A DNA stretch of 64,000 nt from an uncultured Clostridia bacterium (lineage in GTDB: Bacteria > Bacillota > Clostridia > Christensenellales > Borkfalkiaceae). Below the pieces are notes generated by a model that was not told the DNA's origin, ran no database searches, and saw only the letters and a program-made list of their open reading frames with translations. The stretch spans positions 240,191-304,190 of the forward strand of contig CANRCK010000001.1 of assembly GCA_947629095.1 (NCBI GenBank). Direction: 5' to 3'. Of this stretch, positions 8,545 through 15,289 are shown one piece after another. The position numbers and the translations under genes were made by a program. Numbering within the stretch: position 1 is the stretch's first letter; each line of letters starts with the position of its first letter.

Positions 8545-9519
8545 ATGTTACAAAAAAACGCGATTGAAACCATTGAAAGCACGATCGGATATGAGTTTAC
8601 CGATAAACAGCTTCTATCCCAAGCATTCACTCGCTCATCCTATCACTATGAGCATCCCGAAGTTCAAGACAACGAACTCTTGGAGTTTATCGGAGACTCC
8701 GTATTGTCCCTCATTGTCGTAAACATTCTTACCGACAAATACACAGGTCGTGACGGAAGCGGTCTATATGCCTGCCGCGATGAAGGCGATTTCAGCATGT
8801 TAAAGAGTGCACTCGTCAACAAACAATTCCTTGCAAAAAGGATGAGCAAATACTGTTTGCAAGATTATCTTCGCATGAGCATCGGCGACGAAGGACAAGG
8901 CATCCGTAACGGGAAATCAGTCTTGGAAGACTTGTTTGAAAGCATTGTCGGCGCCGTCTATCTGGATACAAATCGCAACTTAAAAAAGACCGAAAGGGTT
9001 GTGAGAAATATCCTCGATATAGATAGATTCTTAAAGGAAAACGACGGCGAAATACGAATCAGTTACAAAAACGATGTACAGGAATGGTGTCAAAGATACG
9101 GCTACGATTTACCTACTTATGATACAAGGCAGAACTGGGACGGTTTTGTTTCCTATTGTGAAATCGAAGAACTCGGTGTACGCAAGCGCGGCGAAGGACA
9201 CAATGGCAAAGAGGCGGAAAACAATGCCGCAAAGTATGCTCTTGAGCAATTGGAGACAGAGTTCGAGCCGTCGATAAACAATTTTATAGTGACTTACGAG
9301 AATGCGATAAATATGCTTCAAGAATATTGCCGTCAAGAAGGTCTCGATCTGCCCTATTACGAAACAGTCAATGATGCAATACATGAGGATAACAGCCACA
9401 CTTTTACCGTTCGTTGCCATATGAATGGTAGATGGATTGAAGGAACCGGTAGCCGAATCAAAGAGGCCAAAAAGCAATCGGCGTATAATATGCTTAAAGC
9501 AATGGGCGTAATTGAGTGA
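8545..9519 (+). CDS. RNase III family endoribonuclease with two dsRNA-binding domains
   Basis: A 324-residue double-strand-specific ribonuclease. The RNase III catalytic domain spans about residues 5-165. Its signature NELLEFIGDSVL (43-54) supplies E44, E47 and D51, and LEDLFESIVGAVYLD supplies D129 and E132, so the metal-binding set is intact. Two dsRNA-binding domains follow, at about 173-238 (ending EAENNAAKYALEQL) and about 250-321 (ending EAKKQSAYNMLKAMG). Housekeeping bacterial RNase III has a single dsRBD and is usually 220-250 residues, so this is probably not the cellular rnc. I chose the ATG at 8545 because GGAGG lies 9 nt upstream; an in-frame ATG at 8464 would add 27 residues and run through the leader hairpin. 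It is followed 10 bp later by the DUF2971 gene. Confidence 0.88.
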   Translation: MLQKNAIETIESTIGYEFTDKQLLSQAFTRSSYHYEHPEVQDNELLEFIGDSVLSLIVVNILTDKYTGRDGSGLYACRDEGDFSMLKSALVNKQFLAKRMSKYCLQDYLRMSIGDEGQGIRNGKSVLEDLFESIVGAVYLDTNRNLKKTERVVRNILDIDRFLKENDGEIRISYKNDVQEWCQRYGYDLPTYDTRQNWDGFVSYCEIEELGVRKRGEGHNGKEAENNAAKYALEQLETEFEPSINNFIVTYENAINMLQEYCRQEGLDLPYYETVNDAIHEDNSHTFTVRCHMNGRWIEGTGSRIKEAKKQSAYNMLKAMGVIE

Positions 9520-9529
9520 GGCAAACGCA

Positions 9530-10627
9530 ATGGAATATGATAAGTTTTTAGAAGAATCTTGTATTATTTGCGATCGTACCTATCCTCTCACGGAAATTGA
9601 ACAATTAGGGCTGGATGGATTTGGTGAAAAAGTTCGTATCACGCCAATCAGTCTATTCAAATACTTTCCAAACACTCGCCAATGGGACAAAAAAGAAAAA
9701 AGATATCGCAATTTTTCATATGAGGCATTGACGAACAATACTGTATTTTTACAGGATGCCGAAAATTTTGATGATAGTTTTGATTGTGCTATTGATTTGG
9801 ATTGGGAGAAATTTTTGCGTAATCGAATCCTCCAATACTGTGGCTACTTTAATGTTACATACCAAAAAGATAGCAAAATAGACGATTTGCTTTATCATTT
9901 ATCCATTAAGCTCTACGAATACCGTTCGTTAGAAAATAATTTAACAGAGATAGAGAAATTTGATGATCCTATTCAAAAGCTAAGCGTCGAGTTGTTTATA
10001 AGAAGCGTTTGGCTTGATGTCTCAACAGGCATTGAGTGGCAACAGTCTATTTTAAAATTTATAGGCAAAGAGTATCACGATTTTATCAATGATTTTAAGA
10101 AATTCAAAATTTCTTGTTTTTCCGCATCTCCGTCTCTCAATAGAATGTGGAGTTCAGCGTATGCAAATAACAATAAAGGGTTTTGTCTCGAATATGAGAT
10201 TAATTCTTTAACTCCAAGCCAACAAACATTATTCTCTAACATATTTCCGGTCATATATAGTCAAAAGCGAAATGACACTCTTCCTATAAGCGGCGACTGC
10301 GACAAAACTTTCTCCAAAGAATTCTTGTGGCAAATGTTTTTCAATGGACTACTTCGCAAAAGCCTTTTTTGGGCTGATCAAAAAGAGTGGCGACTAATCC
10401 TGCTTGAAAACATGATCCCGTCTAACACCATTCCCTTTTTCAAAATCAAAAAGGTGTATTTAGGGGTTAAAATGCCTCGTAACGATCGCTTAAAAATAAT
10501 TAAATATTGTCGTGCACATAAAATAGAGTATGTCGGACTGATTCGAGACAATAACTCGTTTAACTTAAAAGAATGCAAAGGCGATTGCTATTCTTGCAAG
10601 AAACAACCGTCAAACTTTATAATATGA
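9530..10627 (+). CDS. DUF2971 family protein
   Basis: A 365-residue protein of unknown function. The DUF2971 hallmarks are visible: LFKYFPN near the N-terminus, NNTVFLQDAENFDDSFDC, and the central SCFSASPSLNRMWSSAYA followed by NNKGFCLEYE. The C-terminus carries a Cys cluster (CKGDCYSCKK) that could bind metal. The ATG at 9530 has GTGAGG upstream, which overlaps the RNase III stop; a TTG at 9512 overlapping that stop is an alternative start. The short 10-bp gap and shared terminator mean it is co-expressed with the tandem-dsRBD RNase III. It is noticeably more A+T-rich than the core genes further right, suggesting acquisition. DUF2971 proteins recur in accessory and phage-defence regions; biochemical activity is unknown. 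Confidence 0.8.
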   Translation: MEYDKFLEESCIICDRTYPLTEIEQLGLDGFGEKVRITPISLFKYFPNTRQWDKKEKRYRNFSYEALTNNTVFLQDAENFDDSFDCAIDLDWEKFLRNRILQYCGYFNVTYQKDSKIDDLLYHLSIKLYEYRSLENNLTEIEKFDDPIQKLSVELFIRSVWLDVSTGIEWQQSILKFIGKEYHDFINDFKKFKISCFSASPSLNRMWSSAYANNNKGFCLEYEINSLTPSQQTLFSNIFPVIYSQKRNDTLPISGDCDKTFSKEFLWQMFFNGLLRKSLFWADQKEWRLILLENMIPSNTIPFFKIKKVYLGVKMPRNDRLKIIKYCRAHKIEYVGLIRDNNSFNLKECKGDCYSCKKQPSNFII

Positions 10628-10628
10628 T

Positions 10629-10662
10629 AAAGTTGGGAGAGTGTATGGACTCTCCCAACTTT
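10629..10662 (+). terminator. Terminator of the RNase III-DUF2971 unit
   Basis: A 13-bp perfect stem, AAAGTTGGGAGAG (10629-10641) against CTCTCCCAACTTT (10650-10662), begins one base after the DUF2971 stop and ends in a short T run. The remaining stretch to 10850 shows only a weak hairpin after the convergent helicase and no gene. Confidence 0.85.
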
Positions 10663-10850
10663 TAATCGTAAATTTATCATTTGCTATACTTCGCTTTAAA
10701 ACTATGTGGGGTCTTCCCATCGACATATCTTGTGAGTTTTTTATTAGACACACAGTGGCGAGAAAGTGCTCATTTACCGCCATGCAGAAATTCTATCTAT
10801 CCCCCTTCATCTTTATGCAAACAGATACCCTCACTGAAAAAGTGAACTGC

Positions 10851-13553
10851 TTATTTGACGCCCTTTATTTTTCTGCGCAATATTGCCGCATCTTCCTTAT
10901 TGAACATAAAGTGCAGCCCATCTAAAATTTGCTTTTCTGCTTTAGCTGACCAATAAATTTTTAACCTTGATTTCGCTCTTGTTATTGCTGTATAGAAAAT
11001 ATTATGGGATATTCTCTCTCCTACTTCGTCAGTAATTATGATCTTCACCGAATCATATTCCAAACCTTGCGCTTTATGAATCGAAACAGCATACGCTACC
11101 TTAAACGGAATGAGAGATTCCGCATGCCTGTCCTCATCGTCTTTGATTACTGTTTTTCCGACATAAAAACTTACAACCGATTTTTTCTCGTGTAGAGGAG
11201 CTTCTAGCTTGAGAGGATATCCGTTAACATCAAAACCATTCAAAGTTTTGTCAACTTCAATCGTAAACTTGATTTGCTTGTCTTCTTCTTGAATATCCAA
11301 TATATTCCCTTTTAGATTATTATACAACAAATCTCCAAAACGGCTATTTTCAAAGAAAATAATAGGATCACCGACCTTATAACGCTCAAAATTGTATTCA
11401 ACACACTTACTTTCCCGCCCCTCCTGCAGGAACCGGTTTAAGTTGTTTATTCCATAGAGTCCGTCATAATTTAAGCACAAAACAATTTCATCGCTATTCA
11501 TTTCTTTTTCAAAGATGCTTTCATTCAATGGAGAACAATAATATTGGCTTTCAAGTAACGCTTGCATTTTATCATCCAGCTTTCTAACCGAATTCCAAAG
11601 CCTCTTTAAATGCGAATCACTGCTGCGGTGAACATACGTCAATTCACAGATTGCCGATTGGGGTACAAATTCTTTTGCTATTGAAAACCAATTACCGAAT
11701 TTGATTGATTCAATCTGATAGACATCGCCTACTAAAATCAATAATTTGAAAGAAATATGCTCTAAAATCTGTGCCATATCTTCATTGCTAATGGTACTGC
11801 ATTCATCTATGATTAAGATATCATAACTCACGCTTTTATTGGATAAGCATTTTTTTACAGTCAAAAATTGATTTGAAACTCCTCCTACAATCCTTCGTAA
11901 ATTATCGACCGCAGTATGCGTATTGGCTAAATATAAGCGAGTTTTATCCGCGAAAAATGCGGATATGTGTTTTATCATTGTTGATTTGCCTGTCCCAGCA
12001 GAACCGTAAATCAACGCCACCTGAGATTTTTCAAATATGTTTTTCAATAGCTCTTTTTTCTCCGGCGAGTCAATGTTATATTTGGTTTCGTCAAGCCACG
12101 CCGCAACCGAAGCGCGATAACCCGCGATTCCGTTCGCCGCTAAACTTGCAATTCTATTTATGATTTTTATGGTATTCGATTCATAACCCTTTAAATAGAT
12201 AAAGCCGTTTTCCAAAATAAGACAGCCGGCAGGCTTATGTTTATAATATACTTTTTGGTTATATTTCTCTATAAGTTCACCGATTTCCTTAAATCTCTTC
12301 AACTCATCAATCGGAGTATAAAGCCTTGCATTTATTTCGGTATTGTTTCTGATATAACGACAAAGAAACTCATGCTCGCGCCCCGAAGAATCGATACAAT
12401 CCAATAAATCGTACAAATTTGTAGAATGGTTGGGCAAATTGTTAGCGAACGGCATCACTTCAAACGGAATACAACCGTATTTTAAATACAACCCGGACAG
12501 TTCATTGTTTTTTTCCCGATAATATTGATCCCGCAACACACCATTATTCAAGCGATACAGCAAATATGTAAGCACATTAAAGCCAGGCTTCCCCTTATAC
12601 TCCCTGCATATCTTCAAACTCGAAAATATTGGCGTTGCCTTCGCCCCATTGCAAATATATTTTTCGGTATCACGAAATTTAATATCCGACATGGCAAGAA
12701 AATCGGTTAAGTTGATTCCTGTTTCCGTAAGGTAAGCCATCAATCTGCGATATTCGGAATGCGTGGTAGTCACATTTGTTGTATAGCCTAAAAAACTATT
12801 GAAACAGTTCAGCTCACAAGGACGAATAGAGACGAAAAATGCGACTACAATCATGATCTCCATTGAATGGCCTATAATTTCAATCTTTTTCCTTGCAAAT
12901 TCCAAATGAACCGAATAATAATCGGGAATATTTAACTTTGTAAAAACGATAAGCCGGTCTGTCTTTTGAGCCGAGCCATATGTGTTTGATATTATAAGTT
13001 CGTAATAAGTCTCGCCTTTGTATCGAAATGGTCTCTTTTTGTTGATGTAAAATCGATCCGTAGGACTTTTTGAAATTCGGCGAGTTGGAAAGCTTTCCAA
13101 AACATGTGCAATTTTTTTATAATATTCAGCCAAATTATCGTCGTTGGTCAACTCCAGTTCATCTAAATTATGAAGAACCTCCAGCCCAATTTCTCTTTTG
13201 ACATACGATTTACATTCATACATGAACTCCAAGTATTTCCACATCATACGGGTCGCGGCATCAGCCTCCATTGTAGTATGAGATGCGGTCACTTGAAGCG
13301 ATTCGTGAAATTTTCTCAAAAAAGATAAATCATCGCGCGACTTGATATAGGATAGCGCTTTTTTCTTCTCTTCGTATGAGACTTCTGTTTCATTCGTGAA
13401 ACTATAAATCTTTAAGGCGATAGCCTCAACAAAATTTCTAAGTTGCGCAATGATGTTTTGGGACAAAAGTTTAATTCCCAATGCCTCTTTATTTGCAATA
13501 TTATCGCATATGACCTGATCCGCACTTAAAATTTCTTTATCAAATTCATTCAT
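10851..13553 (-). CDS. Large SF1 DNA helicase (RecD/UvrD-like) with uncharacterised N-terminal half
   Basis: About 900 residues. The C-terminal half is a superfamily 1 helicase: Walker A GSAGTGKST (about residue 510), Walker B IIDECST (about 583), motif III GDVYQIES (about 611), motif IV TYVHRSS, motif V SIHKAQGLEYDS (about 826) and motif VI FYTAITRAKS (about 857). The last two are of the RecD/UvrD_C_2 kind. The first 480 residues show no domain I recognise; they are hydrophilic and mixed alpha/beta, with a short Cys-containing patch (RPCELNC). I prefer the ATG at 13553, which has CTGGAG upstream, to the in-frame ATG at 13583. It follows the second DUF4143 ATPase at a 67-bp gap and is probably co-transcribed. 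It is A+T-rich like DUF2971. It probably acts on nucleic acid in defence, but this is inference. Confidence 0.82.
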   Translation of the reverse strand: MNEFDKEILSADQVICDNIANKEALGIKLLSQNIIAQLRNFVEAIALKIYSFTNETEVSYEEKKKALSYIKSRDDLSFLRKFHESLQVTASHTTMEADAATRMMWKYLEFMYECKSYVKREIGLEVLHNLDELELTNDDNLAEYYKKIAHVLESFPTRRISKSPTDRFYINKKRPFRYKGETYYELIISNTYGSAQKTDRLIVFTKLNIPDYYSVHLEFARKKIEIIGHSMEIMIVVAFFVSIRPCELNCFNSFLGYTTNVTTTHSEYRRLMAYLTETGINLTDFLAMSDIKFRDTEKYICNGAKATPIFSSLKICREYKGKPGFNVLTYLLYRLNNGVLRDQYYREKNNELSGLYLKYGCIPFEVMPFANNLPNHSTNLYDLLDCIDSSGREHEFLCRYIRNNTEINARLYTPIDELKRFKEIGELIEKYNQKVYYKHKPAGCLILENGFIYLKGYESNTIKIINRIASLAANGIAGYRASVAAWLDETKYNIDSPEKKELLKNIFEKSQVALIYGSAGTGKSTMIKHISAFFADKTRLYLANTHTAVDNLRRIVGGVSNQFLTVKKCLSNKSVSYDILIIDECSTISNEDMAQILEHISFKLLILVGDVYQIESIKFGNWFSIAKEFVPQSAICELTYVHRSSDSHLKRLWNSVRKLDDKMQALLESQYYCSPLNESIFEKEMNSDEIVLCLNYDGLYGINNLNRFLQEGRESKCVEYNFERYKVGDPIIFFENSRFGDLLYNNLKGNILDIQEEDKQIKFTIEVDKTLNGFDVNGYPLKLEAPLHEKKSVVSFYVGKTVIKDDEDRHAESLIPFKVAYAVSIHKAQGLEYDSVKIIITDEVGERISHNIFYTAITRAKSRLKIYWSAKAEKQILDGLHFMFNKEDAAILRRKIKGVK

Positions 13554-13620
13554 TTGTATATCTCCAGGTATATCATTCGCCAAATAAAAATATTAAAACG
13601 TTTTACGCCGCGTTTTTACG

Positions 13621-14880
13621 TTACACATACCATACAGGAATTTGTAACACGTTCTCGCGCAAAACTCCGGGCTGGGGACACATACAGATAATTGCGCCCG
13701 CACCCCGTTTTTTGTTTTCTATTTTATCAAGTACGGTAAACGCCGCGGTTTCATCGGCAGTTACTTTTGCGCTTTGTTTGATTTCAACGGGGTACAGTAC
13801 GCCGTTTTCTTCGATTATGAGGTCTATTTCGCTCTCCGCGTCTACTTCTTTGCCGTCTTTCAGCACTTTTTTCTTGTCTTTTCCGCGATAATAGGAGACG
13901 CAGTAGCGGTAGTCAATGCCGCTGTTCGAGTACGATTTCAGAATTTCGGACACGACGAACGTTTCAAAGAACGCTCCGCTCATCGCACCTACGGCGAGCG
14001 TTTCAGGTGTAAGCCAGCGGGTGAGATAGGCGGCAAGCCCCGTATCTCTGAAATAGAGTTTCGGCGTTTTAATCGCCCGTTTCAGCACCGACGGAGTGTA
14101 CGTCTCTAACAAATAAATGATGCCCGACGCTTCCAAAATGGATATCCAATTTTTGACCGTTCCCTGATCCTTACCGATTTCGTCTGCGATGTTGGAATAG
14201 TTGAGCATCTGCCCTGTGCGCGCGGCGACGGCGACCATGAACTTGCGGAAGTCATCCAAATTCTGCACGGCGGAAAGGCTTCTCACGTCCCGCTCCAAAT
14301 AGGTCTTTACATAGCTCGCGTAGAACGCCCCCCAATCGATGTCACGGTTTTGGAGTTCGGGATAACTTCCGCGGTGAATGATTTCCCAAATATTTTTGGG
14401 AGATTTTGCCGATTTCACACGTTCCTGCACATATTCCATTGTGGGAAGAAAAGGCTTGTTGAAACCGTCGCCCATGATCTCACGCAGAGAGAGTCCGCAA
14501 AGCTCTATGATGCCGACTCTGCCCGAAAGCGACTCGGAAACGTTCTTCATAAGCTCAAACGGTTGGGAACCAGAAAGGCAGAAAAGCCCACGCTCGTCCG
14601 CTTCATCGCATTTAATTTTGATATAACGGAAAAGATCGGTCACCCGTTGTACTTCATCGTAGATAACAGGCGGCTTGTTAAGCATGAGAAAAACATTGGG
14701 ATTCTCTTTTGCCTGCTCTTCGATGAAGGGATCGTCGAAGGACACATACTTCTTGTCGGGGAACACCTTTTTGAGCATGGTCGATTTGCCCGTCTGCCGC
14801 GCTCCCGTTACCAAGATACACTTAAAAGTTCTGTCGCTCTTTTGTACGATTTCTTCAATGCTTCTTCGAATATACTTCAT
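13621..14880 (-). CDS. AAA-family ATPase with DUF4143 C-terminal domain (second copy)
   Basis: A 419-residue P-loop ATPase: Walker A GARQTGKS (about residues 26-33) and Walker B-like IYDEVQ (about 73). A winged-helix-like middle follows, then a C-terminal DUF4143 domain with SEIDLIIEENG ... YPVEIKQSAK, the E-I-D...E-I-K pattern. It differs clearly in sequence from the copy at 6832-8151, so it is not a recent duplication. The ATG has TTGGAGT upstream. A consensus promoter with an operator-like repeat drives it, and the SF1 helicase follows in the same direction. Members of this family have no settled function; nucleic-acid-linked or toxin-like roles are proposed from context only. Confidence 0.88.
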   Translation of the reverse strand: MKYIRRSIEEIVQKSDRTFKCILVTGARQTGKSTMLKKVFPDKKYVSFDDPFIEEQAKENPNVFLMLNKPPVIYDEVQRVTDLFRYIKIKCDEADERGLFCLSGSQPFELMKNVSESLSGRVGIIELCGLSLREIMGDGFNKPFLPTMEYVQERVKSAKSPKNIWEIIHRGSYPELQNRDIDWGAFYASYVKTYLERDVRSLSAVQNLDDFRKFMVAVAARTGQMLNYSNIADEIGKDQGTVKNWISILEASGIIYLLETYTPSVLKRAIKTPKLYFRDTGLAAYLTRWLTPETLAVGAMSGAFFETFVVSEILKSYSNSGIDYRYCVSYYRGKDKKKVLKDGKEVDAESEIDLIIEENGVLYPVEIKQSAKVTADETAAFTVLDKIENKKRGAGAIICMCPQPGVLRENVLQIPVWYV

Positions 14881-14901
14881 AGTAACTCCAACAAAGAAAT
14901 A

Positions 14902-14964
14902 TGACTAATCTCGAATTACTTTCCAGATTAGCCATATTATACGCCTTTACAAACGTCTTGTCAA
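14902..14964 (-). promoter_or_regulatory. Consensus sigma-A promoter with operator-like repeat (DUF4143-helicase unit)
   Basis: On the minus strand TTGACA (14964-14959), a 17-nt spacer and TATAAT (14941-14936) match the consensus exactly. From about the transcription start lies an inverted repeat, TGACTAATCT / AGATTAGCCA (14902-14911 and 14925-14934, one mismatch), which could be an operator or a leader hairpin. A promoter this strong normally needs a repressor, so regulated expression is likely. Confidence 0.8.
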
Positions 14965-14986
14965 TACCTAAATTTGTCGAAAGACG

Positions 14987-15018
14987 GCGGGCGGGAAATT
15001 TTCGAATTTCCCGCCCGC
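14987..15018. terminator. Strong UUCG-capped hairpin, probable terminator
   Basis: A 14-bp perfect stem, GCGGGCGGGAAATT (14987-15000) with AATTTCCCGCCCGC (15005-15018), has the stable TTCG tetraloop. It lies downstream of the minus-strand uvrA/spoIIID-fragment direction. The T tract after it is modest, so termination is likely but not certain. Confidence 0.6.
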
Positions 15019-15063
15019 GAATCTTATTCCACCTTATTTATTCTACTACCCACACAAACCGTT

Positions 15064-15195
15064 CTACAATGTTACCTCTGTATGCACGGTGGATTTGCTG
15101 ACGTGGAAGTATTCGGCGGCGGCGCGGACTGTGTCGCCCGTCTCCATTATGTATAGCCCCTCTCTTATCACCCGCTCCGATATATAATCCTGCAT
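15064..15195 (-). pseudogene. spoIIID: Truncated SpoIIID-like sporulation regulator (43 residues)
   Basis: A short ORF with a good ribosome binding site (GAGGGGAAAGG) encodes the N-terminal helix-turn-helix of SpoIIID: MQDYISERVIREGLYI, then TVRAAAEYF and VSKSTVH. SpoIIID is a mother-cell transcription factor of about 80-95 residues. Here the frame stops after 43. In another frame the next bases read VERF, resembling the family's TERL that normally follows, so a small frameshift is likely. It is either decayed or a small domain-only protein. No partner sporulation genes are near. It hints that the lineage descends from spore formers. Confidence 0.7.
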
Positions 15196-15289
15196 ACCCT
15201 TTCCCCTCGGAAATTTAAGTACTAAAATTATATGTCGGATTTTGGTGGGTTATGACGGATAATGAAAGGACTTACCCGGTGTATACTGC

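Noticed and set aside
8545..9519. Housekeeping rnc
   Set aside because: Two dsRBDs, the accessory neighbourhood and the absence of the usual smc or ftsY neighbours argue against it, though I cannot see the rest of the genome.
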